A stretch of 64,000 bases of DNA, from contig NZ_ANFM02000006.1 in the NCBI RefSeq assembly GCF_000333895.2, positions 1-64,000 of the forward strand, given 5' to 3'. Under the pieces are notes generated by a model. That model had not been told where the DNA came from and searched no databases. It saw only the letters and a program-made list of their open reading frames with translations. How positions within the stretch are numbered: position 1 is the first letter of the stretch; each line of letters begins with the position of its first letter. Made by a program: the position numbers and the translations under genes. This stretch comes from Grimontia indica (GTDB lineage: Bacteria; Pseudomonadota; Gammaproteobacteria; Enterobacterales; Vibrionaceae). Shown one piece after another: positions 24,185-32,781 of this stretch.

Positions 24185-26230
24185 ATGTGGAAACTGCCTT
24201 CTTTAAGGTCTTGTTACGATACCTATGTTCGTGACATCTCAATCGTCTTCCTGCTTCTGCTCCCTCTGACCATTTGTAATGCGATTTCGATATTTGTAGG
24301 CCATTTTTTGAACTTTGCGGCAATGCCTGATATTGCGCAAAAGTTTTTCTACTTTTCAAATTTGCTGATTGGAATATATCCAACCGCGCTTTGTATTATT
24401 ACCACTTATTATTTGTCGACGAAGCATAACGTAAACCCTATGGTTGTGGTGCCTTATTCGTTGGTAATGTTTATTGCGATTTCTCTGTCCAATGGGTTAG
24501 TGGCTGATAATGGCTTGCCGAATAACCCGCTTGTTGCTTTGCTAACAGCGGTAGTTGCTGCTATTTGCTGTGTTTCTGCACGAATATATCCACTCGACCC
24601 ATCGCGACTTGATTTTGTTAGTGCGCTTTATAAGCAAGCGGCTCACTTTTTCGGCTTTCTGCTGTTGACCATATTTTTTAGCCGCGTGACAGGCAGCATC
24701 ATGCAAAGCTCGACGCTGTTTAAAGATCATCTCAGCTTAGACCCACTCACGTTTGCTGGTGGCTTGGCGTATCAGTTTGTCCTAGGTCTTTTGGGTTCAG
24801 TGGGGATTAATGGTCATAACTTTCTGTTTCGCGCCAAACAGCAACTGTTCGAAGACACTCAACAGAACATTGCGGCGTGGCAGTTTGGTGAAGAACCACT
24901 GAATATTCTTAGCCAGGGTTTTTATGATGCGTTTCTTGCCATCGGCGGCTCTGGCAACTCGCTAAGCCTGCTTTTGTGTATCTTGCTTTTTTCCAGAGAG
25001 AAAAGGCACATTGCGTTGGCGCTTTCAGCGCTACCGTTGGTGATGTTTAACATTAACGAACTGCTGTTGTTTGGGTTGCCAATTATCTTTAACCCGACGC
25101 TGATTTTGCCGTTTGTTTTGGTACCCATGGCAAGCTTCATTCTGGTTTACAGCGTTATGGCTTTGGGATTGGTTAACCCTGTTAGCACCATTGTTGATTG
25201 GATGACGCCGCCATTCTTGAGTGGATATTTGGCCACCCAAAACAGCCTTGCAGGTACAGTACTCCAGATCGTCGTGATTGGGTTGGGTGTGTTGATTTAC
25301 CGTCCTTTCTATCTGAACTATGCGGGCAAAAGCTCCACAGACAGTAAAGGTATCCTCCGCAAGATGGAAATTGAGCGCAGTACCCTGAAGTCATTCTTAG
25401 GGGATGTGAATCAGTCAATGGGGAGTTATATCAGCAAACATGAAGTCAGCCAGCGCATCAGCAAAATGATGAATCGCGGTGAATTCGTGATGTACTATCA
25501 GCCTCAAGTGAATGTGAAAGACTGCTCTCACTTGGCATTTGAGTCACTGGTTCGATACCGTGATGAACATGGAAACATGATACCTCCAACTTTCATCAAC
25601 GACTTCCAAATGTTGGGCGCGATTAAGCAGCTCGATGAGATGGTGATCGATCTCGTGTTAGCAGATATGAAGACATTACCTCTACTCGAACGTTGTAAGG
25701 TGGGAGTGAACATTTCCGCAGAATCGATTTCAGACAGAGATATTGTCGATAGCATTGCGGAAAGGCTGCATTACTACAAAATTCCAGCAACCTCTTTGGA
25801 AATCGAGATAACAGAAGAAGCCCTTCTTGAAGACCATGAACAGATCAGCCGCAACATTGACGCACTGCAACGCCTTGGTGTGAAAGTCGCGATTGATGAC
25901 TTTGGCTCTGGTTACGCGTCTTTCCCTCACTTGCTGAAATACAACTTCGACAAGGTGAAACTGGACCGTTCTCTGTTGTTGAACGTGAAAGAAGAAAGAG
26001 GGCAAAACCTCTATCAATTGTTAGCCAAAATCAGTGAAGTAACAGGTTGTGCATTGGTTGCTGAGGGCATTGAAACTGAAACGGAAAAAACTTTCGTAGA
26101 AAGCTGTGGCATTGATATCTGCCAGGGATTCTATTTCTCACGCCCATTACCGCTTGATGAAGCTATTGCTTGGTCTAAGGAGCACACAGAGGCGACTGGG
26201 GGCAAACAATTACAACCAGCAGAGCGATAA
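24185..26230 (+). CDS. PTS EIIC-like membrane domain fused to an EAL-type phosphodiesterase domain (second copy)
   Basis: This is a paralogue of the fusion at 3.4 kb, of 681 residues. Residues 1-385 form about ten hydrophobic segments with the EIIC signature NINELLLFGLPIIFNP near 290; the WF.GIHG motif of the first copy reads GSVGINGHN here. The cytosolic domain (430-660) has YYQPQ, FESLVRYRD (EAL changed to ESL), VGVNISAES, EIEITEEAL, IDDFGSGYASF, VKLDRSLL, LVAEGIETE and CQGFYFS. All acidic metal ligands and the catalytic-base glutamate are present, and ESL variants can be active, so hydrolysis of c-di-GMP is plausible. The next plus-strand gene is the chitinase, so chitin-derived sugars are a reasonable, unproven ligand guess. 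The ATG has no clear Shine-Dalgarno sequence. Confidence 0.82.
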   Translation: MWKLPSLRSCYDTYVRDISIVFLLLLPLTICNAISIFVGHFLNFAAMPDIAQKFFYFSNLLIGIYPTALCIITTYYLSTKHNVNPMVVVPYSLVMFIAISLSNGLVADNGLPNNPLVALLTAVVAAICCVSARIYPLDPSRLDFVSALYKQAAHFFGFLLLTIFFSRVTGSIMQSSTLFKDHLSLDPLTFAGGLAYQFVLGLLGSVGINGHNFLFRAKQQLFEDTQQNIAAWQFGEEPLNILSQGFYDAFLAIGGSGNSLSLLLCILLFSREKRHIALALSALPLVMFNINELLLFGLPIIFNPTLILPFVLVPMASFILVYSVMALGLVNPVSTIVDWMTPPFLSGYLATQNSLAGTVLQIVVIGLGVLIYRPFYLNYAGKSSTDSKGILRKMEIERSTLKSFLGDVNQSMGSYISKHEVSQRISKMMNRGEFVMYYQPQVNVKDCSHLAFESLVRYRDEHGNMIPPTFINDFQMLGAIKQLDEMVIDLVLADMKTLPLLERCKVGVNISAESISDRDIVDSIAERLHYYKIPATSLEIEITEEALLEDHEQISRNIDALQRLGVKVAIDDFGSGYASFPHLLKYNFDKVKLDRSLLLNVKEERGQNLYQLLAKISEVTGCALVAEGIETETEKTFVESCGIDICQGFYFSRPLPLDEAIAWSKEHTEATGGKQLQPAER

Positions 26231-26232
26231 AA

Positions 26233-26259
26233 AGAAGGCCGCGATAAACGCGGCCTTCT
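26233..26259. terminator. Bidirectional terminator between EIIC-EAL 2 and the FKBP gene
   Basis: AGAAGGCCGCG-ATAAA-CGCGGCCTTCT is a perfect 11-bp stem, immediately after the EIIC-EAL stop and 16 bp from the convergent FKBP stop. Confidence 0.85.
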
Positions 26260-26274
26260 GCTATGTCGGATTGA

Positions 26275-26745
26275 TTATTTGAAATCGAGAAGTTCTACTT
26301 CGAATATCAGAGTTGAACCTGGTTTTATCGAACCTGCTGACATATTTCCGTAAGCCAGCTCGGCAGGGATGAAGAAGCGCGTTTTGCCGCCTTTCTTCAT
26401 CAATTGAACGCCTTCGGTCCAGCCTTTGATGACTTGGTTTAAACCGAACTCGATGGGTTCGTCACGTTGGACTGAACTGTCGAACACTGAACCATCAAGT
26501 AAGGTGCCGTGATAATGCACTTTTACGCGAGAAGAGGCAGTCGGTTGCTCATCTCCTTCACCTTCTTCCAAAATCAGATACTGCAATCCAGAGTCAGTGG
26601 TAACAACACCTTCTTCCTTGGCGTTTTTAGCGAGGAACTCTGCACCGATTTTCTTGTTTTCTTCAGCTGCTTTTTTAGATTTTTGGCGGATAAGGATAAT
26701 GAAAACAATCATCACGAGGATGACGAGGGGTAAAGCGAAATCCAT
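26275..26745 (-). CDS. Membrane-anchored FKBP-type peptidyl-prolyl isomerase
   Basis: This 156-residue protein begins with one hydrophobic helix (DFALPLVILVMIVFIILI), then a basic, lysine-rich linker, then an FKBP domain from about residue 60 (VKVHYHGTLLDGSVFDSS, GWTEGVQLMKKGGKTRFFIP, AYG, LIFEVELLD). The conserved YHG, FDSS, W and F...PAELAYG residues of active FKBPs are present. The positive linker after the helix suggests a cytosolic-facing FKBP domain by the positive-inside rule, but the opposite orientation cannot be excluded. It catalyses prolyl cis-trans isomerisation in folding of nearby proteins. The start at ATG 26745 is preceded by GAGAGAG. Confidence 0.85.
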   Translation of the reverse strand: MDFALPLVILVMIVFIILIRQKSKKAAEENKKIGAEFLAKNAKEEGVVTTDSGLQYLILEEGEGDEQPTASSRVKVHYHGTLLDGSVFDSSVQRDEPIEFGLNQVIKGWTEGVQLMKKGGKTRFFIPAELAYGNMSAGSIKPGSTLIFEVELLDFK

Positions 26746-27375
26746 TGTAACTCTCTCAGTTGGTGACCTGGCTGCGCCAGTGGATAGCATTCATTATCCA
26801 GAACTCAGTAACGAATTGGAATACATGGAATTACATCCTCTTCCTGTTTGGCATGGCGCATTGCTTTGGTGCAAAGTTTGCCCCAAATGCAATCATTTTC
26901 GCGATTGTAAACAACTGAAAAGAATAGATTTCCCAGCTTAGAGGGCAATTTAATAATTGGTACGGTGTTTGCTATATAGAATTTGTGCTCCACAGCACGG
27001 CTTACACTCACTATCTCCGAAAGGAGATGAATTAGTTAGCGCATTCTCCTTGTTGCTTGTCTCCGCCATGTTTTGGATTGGCGGAGATTTTTTTTTCTTC
27101 AAACTTAATTCGCCTGTCACTTCCTACTGTGATCTTTGTTCAATCTCATTGAATTATAAAGAAATTACATACAGTCCGCTGTGCGGAAACCTACCAGCCA
27201 AAACTTGTGAACCATGATGCCTTCATGCAAAAAATTTCCGCAAAAAATGTAATTAATTAAATTCATTCCGAAGCACGATACCAAAGTTTACGATTTTCAT
27301 TCGCGTCAGAAATTAAGTGGTGGAAGAGTAAATCCGAAGGAAAACACCAACACCCAAGACGTGGAGAAAAATAAT
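26746..27375. other. Intergenic region between fkbp and chitinase
   Basis: These 630 bases hold no convincing protein gene. They contain a candidate small RNA (26985-27096) and, downstream of its terminator, the presumed chitinase promoter region in AT-rich sequence. I find no good CRP site. Confidence 0.5.
26985..27096 (+). ncRNA. Candidate intergenic small RNA with intrinsic terminator
   Basis: A strong intrinsic terminator (TCTCCGCC at 27060-27067, GGCGGAGA at 27080-27087, then nine T) ends no visible plus-strand gene. Upstream are two more perfect hairpins: GTGCT-CCAC-AGCAC (26985-26998) and ATCTCC-GAAA-GGAGAT (27013-27028). A -10-like TATATA or TATAGA at 26973-26980 places transcription start near 26986, although no good -35 is seen. 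An RNA of about 110 nt with an unpaired middle segment and a U-rich 3' end is the usual form of an Hfq-dependent sRNA. I do not recognise its family. It could instead be a leader attenuated before the chitinase, 280 bp downstream. Confidence 0.5.
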
Positions 27376-29718
27376 ATGAATAAAGGACTTAAGTTCACCG
27401 CGATTGCTGCATGTGTGGCCGGAGCGCTTGGCGTTGCCGCGACTGCTACCGCTGCACCATCGCACGATAAAGCGGTTATCGGCTACCTAACCCAATGGGA
27501 GGCATGGAAGGGAACCGATGCTGGTTTTAGCGTAAAAGGTGAAGCTACACACCTCAACGTAGATATGGACATCTACAACATCCTCAACTTTTCTTTCTTC
27601 GGCGTAGCGAAAGACGGCTCCCTGCACAGTGGAGACCTTCGCAACAAGAGCATTTATCAGCCTGGTGCGGTTCAAGAGCCGGGCCCGCTGCTTCACCCTG
27701 ATGTGTATTCAAGCTGGGACTTCCACATCCTATGGGGTGAGTTGGAATACATTCATGAATACCCTGGAACTGAACCTTGGCAAGCAGAAGCACTGGCAAA
27801 AGTTCAGGCCCAAGGTTTTGTAAAAGACGGTCGCGGTTGGAAGCATGCGCCAACCGGTATCACTGGCCAAATGCCAATCCCTTTGAAAAAAGCGGGCGGT
27901 GCACCGGGTTTGATCGACTTGGCGAATGAAAAAGGCGTACAGGTGATGGCGTCTATCGGTGGTTGGAGTATGTCCAAGCACTTCCCAGAAATGGCTGCTG
28001 ACCCAGTCAAAAAAGAACGCTTCCTGCAAGACATCGACAAACTGATCGCGCTCGGTTTCCACGGTATTGATATCGACTGGGAATACCCAGGCTCTGGCGG
28101 CATGAACTTCACCGGTACGGATGCAGACTACGCAAACTTCGAACAGCTGATGGATGATATCCGTGAACGTATTGGTCCAGACCGTCTTCTGACAGCGGCA
28201 TTTAAAGCTGTACCAGCAGCATTGGAAGGCTACGATTGGGCGCGCCTGCAACGTTCAATGGACTACTTCAACATGATGACTTACGACCTGAATGGTGGTT
28301 GGTCTAATGTTACCGGTCATAACTCTCCACTTTATCCATATCCAGAAGAAGAGTTTGAAGGGTTAAACCTCGATACCCTGAAAAACTGGATGGTGAACGT
28401 TAAGGGTATCAACCCGAAACAAATTAACTTTGGTGCCGCGTTCTATGGCCGTGGTGTTCAAACAACAGAAGCGGAAGCGTACCTTGGTGCACCGACTGAC
28501 AAACGTAATGTGAACTTCTCAGTTGATGGCCCAAGTGTTTCTGCCGTTGACCTGACAAACTGGAAAGCGTTCGAAGGTCAACCAAACTACAACTATTTGA
28601 TCAAACAGCCAGGTTGGGCACACAAGTGGGACGCAAACGCGGAAGTACCATATGCAGTGAAAGGCAAGTATTTCCTGAGCTATGACGATCCAGATTCAAT
28701 TCGTAAGAAAGCGGAGTACATCGTTAATAACGATTTGGGCGGCATCATTGTATGGCAGGTGCATGGTGACATTCAGTGTGAAGGCACGTTCGTTAACTAC
28801 GGTACCAAGCTGAAGCAATGTACCAATCTCCGCTCGCCGTTGGCTGAGCAAATTGATCAGGTGTTCAGCGCAAATATCATTCCAAATGAAGCGCCAGTTC
28901 TGGCCTTGCCAGGTGCTCAAAATGCAGAGAGCGGGGCGGTGATTAGCTTTACTGTGTCAGCGACTGATGCAGACGGCGACGCGCTGTCGTTCACTGCACA
29001 AGGTGCCGACGTAGCCGACAACGGTGATGGTACCGCAACGGTGACGTATAAAGCGCCAAACACCGCAGTCGACCTGACTGAAACGGTGACCGTGAAAGTC
29101 TCAGACGGACGTAAATCTGACAGCGGTTCAGTGACGGTGAATGTGAAAGGTTCAGGTGATGTGGTTAACACTGCACCAGTACTGACTGCACCAGCATCTG
29201 TTTCTGTCAAAGCAGGTGAAACCGCAGTGATTGACCTTTCAGCAACTGATGCAGAAGGCGATTCTCTGACGTTTACTGCATCTGCGGGAGAGCTGGTTCA
29301 AACAGGTAACAGCGCAACAGTATCTATGGCGACAGTAGACTCAACAGAAAACAGCGTGGTTAACGTCGTCGTTACTGTGACTGATGGTGCAGAAACTGTT
29401 GAAGCAACAGTCGTTGTGAACGTTGAAGGTAACACGCCAGTAGACAGCAACTGGGATCGAAACAAGGTTTACAACACTGGCGATAAAGTAACCCACAATG
29501 GCGTTGAATATACTGCTAAATGGTGGACCAAAGGCGAAGAGCCGGGAACGTCAGCAGTATGGGAAGCGTTTGATGATGGTTCAGCAAAAGACTGGAGCGC
29601 TGACAAAGTCTACAACGGTGGTGATGTTGCTATCTATAACGGCAGCACCTACAAAGCGAAGTGGTGGACGAAAGGCGAAGCACCAGGATCTGCTTGGGGT
29701 CCTTGGGAGCTTCTATAA
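27376..29718 (+). CDS. Secreted GH18 chitinase with two C-terminal chitin-binding modules
   Basis: This 780-residue protein opens with a Sec signal peptide ending ATATAAPSH. The GH18 barrel spans about 33-495, with MASIGGWS and the active-site block GFHGIDIDWEYPG; the catalytic triad D232, D234 and E236 is intact, while the first residue of the usual DGxDxDxE is His. MTYDLNGGW and the final IVWQVHGD strand are typical. Two Ig/cadherin-like beta domains follow (about 503-590 and 595-685), then two CBM5/12 chitin-binding modules (691-733 and 739-780), each with the AKWWTKGE.PG signature. It would hydrolyse chitin outside the cell. ATG 27376 has GGAG 9 bp upstream; a GTG five codons earlier is less likely. 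Confidence 0.92.
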   Translation: MNKGLKFTAIAACVAGALGVAATATAAPSHDKAVIGYLTQWEAWKGTDAGFSVKGEATHLNVDMDIYNILNFSFFGVAKDGSLHSGDLRNKSIYQPGAVQEPGPLLHPDVYSSWDFHILWGELEYIHEYPGTEPWQAEALAKVQAQGFVKDGRGWKHAPTGITGQMPIPLKKAGGAPGLIDLANEKGVQVMASIGGWSMSKHFPEMAADPVKKERFLQDIDKLIALGFHGIDIDWEYPGSGGMNFTGTDADYANFEQLMDDIRERIGPDRLLTAAFKAVPAALEGYDWARLQRSMDYFNMMTYDLNGGWSNVTGHNSPLYPYPEEEFEGLNLDTLKNWMVNVKGINPKQINFGAAFYGRGVQTTEAEAYLGAPTDKRNVNFSVDGPSVSAVDLTNWKAFEGQPNYNYLIKQPGWAHKWDANAEVPYAVKGKYFLSYDDPDSIRKKAEYIVNNDLGGIIVWQVHGDIQCEGTFVNYGTKLKQCTNLRSPLAEQIDQVFSANIIPNEAPVLALPGAQNAESGAVISFTVSATDADGDALSFTAQGADVADNGDGTATVTYKAPNTAVDLTETVTVKVSDGRKSDSGSVTVNVKGSGDVVNTAPVLTAPASVSVKAGETAVIDLSATDAEGDSLTFTASAGELVQTGNSATVSMATVDSTENSVVNVVVTVTDGAETVEATVVVNVEGNTPVDSNWDRNKVYNTGDKVTHNGVEYTAKWWTKGEEPGTSAVWEAFDDGSAKDWSADKVYNGGDVAIYNGSTYKAKWWTKGEAPGSAWGPWELL

Positions 29719-29739
29719 TCCTTAGCGTCAAATCTCGAC

Positions 29740-29766
29740 AAGGCCTCGTTTATACGAGGCCTTTTT
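29740..29766 (+). terminator. Chitinase terminator
   Basis: AAGGCCTCG-TTTATA-CGAGGCCTT followed by TTT, 21 bp after the chitinase stop. Confidence 0.85.
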
Positions 29767-29860
29767 ATCTGATTCTCCTAAGCAAACTATGGCAGTACTG
29801 CATGCTTTGTAGGTGGATTTTATTTGGATGCTTCTTTGACGTTCAACCGACCTAGATACC

Positions 29861-31000
29861 TTAAATAAAATCCTGATATTTCAATCCGTTCATATCCCGA
29901 ATGATTTGCTCAAAGACTTTACTGGAGATATCGATCAAGGCATCTGGGAAATCATAGTGAGGATCATGCAAGGGTGGATGATCAACGCCGCTACCAAGAC
30001 CGAAAAATGCCGATGGCCAGGTTCGGGAATATTCTGAAAAATCTTCAGACCACCTCATTGGCACATCGAGGTCGTTGTGAACAAACCCCAGATCTTTACA
30101 TGCTTGCTTAAGAAGCATGTTTGCTTCGCTATGATTGATGATGGCATTGAATTTATCGAACCACTCGATGTTGAGTTCTAGTCCATCCCTTTCTGAATAA
30201 TGTCTTGCCATGCTTTCAACCTGATAGCAGAGAGATTCAAAACACTTATTGCTGTCGCTTCGAAGCGTTGCCATTACAGTAGCTTGTGCCGGCGTCGTTC
30301 CGAAGGCTGGTTGGCCCAGGCTGACATGAACGATGGTTGCAAGCGCAAAGCTGCTTGGAAAAGCAGTTGGCAGTCTTTCAATATCATTCATCAGAGCTTT
30401 TAAGGCTGGAGTCGGATTGACCGCTGTTTCTGGGTAAGCTGCATGGGCTGTTTTGCCTTTCAGTGTGATAGAAACACCAGCAGACGCGCATGCGAAGGTG
30501 TTTTCCCGACATAGGATTTGCCCTAGCGGGTGTCCAGGCACATTGTGATATCCAAAGGCATAATCGACTTTTCCCTTATCCCAACTTTCATCATCCAGCA
30601 TGGCTCTGGCTCCTTGGCCATTTTCTTCAGAAGGCTGGAAAATAAGGGTGACTTTGCCTCGCTGGATGTCCGATTTGGACAAGCGGTAAGCCAGTGCCAT
30701 CAAACTGGCGGAATGACCATCATGCCCACAGGCGTGCATGACGCCGGCGTTACCAGAGCAATGACTGTGTAAGGCCACTTCATGAATGGGTAATGCATCA
30801 GTATCGGCGCGGAATAAAAGATGGGGTCCTGGCTGGCCGCTGTCGAGATGTAATACTATCCCATGTCCACCGATACTAACCTGAGGATCGTAGCCAAAGC
30901 TTTGCAATGTATCCGCAATCAGTTTTCCAGTTTTGTCTTCAAAACCAGAGAGTTCAGGCATTTTATGTAACTGGTGTCTAAACAGGATAGGATTGAACAT
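29861..31000 (-). CDS. M20-family amidohydrolase (hippurate/N-acyl-amino-acid hydrolase-like)
   Basis: This 379-residue enzyme belongs to the M20D amidohydrolase family (HipO, IAA-amino-acid hydrolase, AbgA types). Visible features are HKMPELSGFE at the N terminus, RADTDALP, MHACGHDGHSASLM with metal-binding His residues, FQPSEENGQGARAM with the catalytic Glu pair, and a dimerisation domain around residues 180-290. Such enzymes cleave amide bonds of N-acylated amino acids in the cytosol and need a divalent metal. The substrate is unknown. The ATG at 31000 has AGGGGG 4-5 bp upstream. The gene appears monocistronic, between the convergent chitinase and the terminator of the yceI operon. Confidence 0.85.
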   Translation of the reverse strand: MFNPILFRHQLHKMPELSGFEDKTGKLIADTLQSFGYDPQVSIGGHGIVLHLDSGQPGPHLLFRADTDALPIHEVALHSHCSGNAGVMHACGHDGHSASLMALAYRLSKSDIQRGKVTLIFQPSEENGQGARAMLDDESWDKGKVDYAFGYHNVPGHPLGQILCRENTFACASAGVSITLKGKTAHAAYPETAVNPTPALKALMNDIERLPTAFPSSFALATIVHVSLGQPAFGTTPAQATVMATLRSDSNKCFESLCYQVESMARHYSERDGLELNIEWFDKFNAIINHSEANMLLKQACKDLGFVHNDLDVPMRWSEDFSEYSRTWPSAFFGLGSGVDHPPLHDPHYDFPDALIDISSKVFEQIIRDMNGLKYQDFI

Positions 31001-31130
31001 GATTCCCCCTACAGCCGGAAATAAGCTCCACACTGTACGCTCTGAAGCACGTGATTTATGTGATCGAAGTCAGATCTGAGAGGGCATGGTGATCAGAGTT
31101 GTTATTCGTATCGTTTGTGCTTAACAGGTA

Positions 31131-31154
31131 AAAAAATGGCAGGTAAAACCTGCC
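31131..31154 (-). terminator. Terminator of the b561-yceI operon
   Basis: On the minus strand GGCAGGT-TTT-ACCTGCC is followed by ATTTTTTTA, 27 bp after the yceI stop. Confidence 0.8.
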
Positions 31155-31180
31155 GTTTTTCTCTTTATGATTTACCAGAA

Positions 31181-31750
31181 TTACTTGCGGACACCTTCTA
31201 CGTGCAGCTCCATATCAACGTAGCTTGAAGGGCCCATAACCGCGATACCGTAGTCTTTCAGTTCAAGGCGAGTAGTGCCTTCAAAGCCTGCGCGGTAGCC
31301 ACCCCACGGGTCGCTGCCAGCGCCAATGAAGTTTGCAGCGATCGAGATAGGATTAGTTTTGCCGTGAAGTGTCAGGTCACCATTGATGGTGATCGAACCA
31401 TCACCATTGTCTTTTACTGAAGTACTCTTGAACGTCGCCGTAGAGAATTTCGAAGCATTGATGAAGTCACCGCTACGGATGTGCTTGTCTCGCTCTGCGT
31501 GGTTTGAATCCAGGCTGGTAGTATCAATATTGACAACAACGGTTGATGCTTCAACATTGGCAGGATCATACGAAAACTCACCATCAAAGTCGTTGAAACG
31601 GCCTTTAATAAAGCTGTAGCCGAGATGAGGCACCTTGAAATTAATTGATGCATGAGCACCTTTGGTGTCAATCACATAGTTGTCGGCAACCGCCATTGTT
31701 GGCAGCATGGTAGCCGCGGCCAGTCCCAGAGCAGCAAGAGTCTTTTTCAT
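31181..31750 (-). CDS. YceI-family periplasmic lipid-binding protein
   Basis: This 189-residue secreted protein has a clear signal peptide (MKKTLAALGLAAATMLPTMAVA) and a YceI lipocalin-like barrel: YVIDTKGAHASINFKVPHLG, GRFNDFDGEFSYD, the SLDSNHAERDKHIRSGDFIN block and LTLHGKTNPI. YceI-like proteins bind long polyisoprenoids or quinones in the periplasm. Here it is co-transcribed with, and overlaps by 4 bp, a cytochrome b561, a partnership common in gammaproteobacteria that suggests a quinone-linked redox role. GGAGAC precedes the ATG by 10 bp. Confidence 0.88.
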   Translation of the reverse strand: MKKTLAALGLAAATMLPTMAVADNYVIDTKGAHASINFKVPHLGYSFIKGRFNDFDGEFSYDPANVEASTVVVNIDTTSLDSNHAERDKHIRSGDFINASKFSTATFKSTSVKDNGDGSITINGDLTLHGKTNPISIAANFIGAGSDPWGGYRAGFEGTTRLELKDYGIAVMGPSSYVDMELHVEGVRK

Positions 31751-32286
31751 AACGATTTGTCTCCAATCATTTTCCGTAATGTATTGTCTTTGTCTATGTA
31801 GTGGTGCTTAAGTGCCGCTGCCGCATGAAGAACAGCTAAACCTATCAATGTAAAGGCAGCGTAGTAGTGGATTGCGCCCGCAATATCTGACTGATCCGGG
31901 AATAACTCTCCAAGAGCAGGTACTTCAAACCAGTTAAATACTTCAATGGCTCTACCATCTGACGTAGAGATCAGATAACCAGATGCAAAAATAACGAACA
32001 ACAACACATAAATAAGATGGTGAGCGGCATGGGCCCCCGCGCGTTCGAGACGATTCCCCACTATTTGAGGTGTACCTTTTATTGTGCGCCAGACCAACCT
32101 GAATACGGTTAAACCCAAAAGGAGAATGCCAATGGATTTATGCCAGTAGGGAGCGGTTTTGTACCAAGTGCTGTAGTAAGTGAGGTCAACCATCCATAGA
32201 CCAACAGCAAAAAGGCCGATAACGACCAAGGCTGTAAGCCAATGGATGGCGCGCAAAACAGCATTGTATTGCGAAGGTTGTTCCAT
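31747..32286 (-). CDS. Cytochrome b561-family membrane protein
   Basis: This protein of about 179 residues has four transmembrane helices and haem-ligand histidines in helices (AIHWLTALVVIGLFAVGLW, YWHKSIGILLLGLTVFRL, AHHLIYVLLFVIFASGY, AAFTLIGLAVLHAAAALKHH). The pattern is that of bacterial b561 (CybB), a di-haem inner-membrane electron carrier that oxidises quinol. It is followed by yceI with a 4-bp overlap. An upstream TTG at 32307 would add seven residues; neither start has a strong Shine-Dalgarno sequence. A Fur-box-like palindrome just upstream suggests iron-responsive control. Confidence 0.88.
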   Translation of the reverse strand: MEQPSQYNAVLRAIHWLTALVVIGLFAVGLWMVDLTYYSTWYKTAPYWHKSIGILLLGLTVFRLVWRTIKGTPQIVGNRLERAGAHAAHHLIYVLLFVIFASGYLISTSDGRAIEVFNWFEVPALGELFPDQSDIAGAIHYYAAFTLIGLAVLHAAAALKHHYIDKDNTLRKMIGDKSL

Positions 32287-32310
32287 CTTACGTTTGTGTC
32301 CAATCAAATA

Positions 32311-32340
32311 AGTTAATGAGAATTATAATCATCATTAACT
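32311..32340. promoter_or_regulatory. Fur-box-like palindrome upstream of cytochrome b561
   Basis: AGTTAATGA (32311-32319) and TCATTAACT (32332-32340) are perfect 9-bp inverted arms. The core TGAGAAT-T-ATAATCA matches the Fur 7-1-7 consensus TGATAAT-N-ATTATCA at 12 of 14 positions. It lies 25 bp upstream of the b561 start, where repressor binding would block the promoter. Fur as the bound protein is inference. Confidence 0.6.
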
Positions 32341-32401
32341 GTAGGTGAACCGGATACAACTGAACGAGTCATTCGAAAATTTCGATGGAACTCTGTCTAC
32401 A

Positions 32402-32764
32402 TTACTCTTCTTGTTGCCAACTTAAACTTAGAGACACAGAGTCAGCGAAACGCAAGGCATGTGGCTTATCTATTGTGACGCTGGCAAATGTTACCCAATG
32501 ATGAGAGCGAGAAATCTCTAACACACTGGAGACTAATTTTTCCAACAGTAGGAAACGGCCATTTTCGACATGGTCGATGATAGATTTGGTAATCACTTTG
32601 TAGTTTAGTGCTTCTTCTACATTGTCATTCATACAGGCTTTATCGCCTGGGTAGTGGATTTCAATATTTAGTACTACGTCCTGTTTCTTCTCTTGTTCTT
32701 CAGGGTTGAAGCCAATAAAGGTACGCAGGCGAAGATTTGTAATTTTGATAATGGCATTTTGCAT
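32402..32764 (-). CDS. folX: Dihydroneopterin triphosphate 2'-epimerase
   Basis: This 120-residue tunnelling-fold protein closely follows E. coli FolX along its length ([76 protein letters not shown]). The enzyme epimerises dihydroneopterin triphosphate to dihydromonapterin triphosphate in the cytosol, on the route to tetrahydromonapterin, the pterin cofactor of phenylalanine hydroxylase in some bacteria. It is directly downstream of folM, 17 bp away, forming a two-gene monapterin operon. GGAGG lies 8 bp before the ATG. Confidence 0.92.
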   Translation of the reverse strand: MQNAIIKITNLRLRTFIGFNPEEQEKKQDVVLNIEIHYPGDKACMNDNVEEALNYKVITKSIIDHVENGRFLLLEKLVSSVLEISRSHHWVTFASVTIDKPHALRFADSVSLSLSWQQEE

Positions 32765-32781
32765 AGCGCAGCCTCCGTTAG

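Noticed and set aside
26957-27217. 86-codon frame overlapping the candidate sRNA
   Set aside because: It runs through the intrinsic terminator and has no ribosome-binding site.
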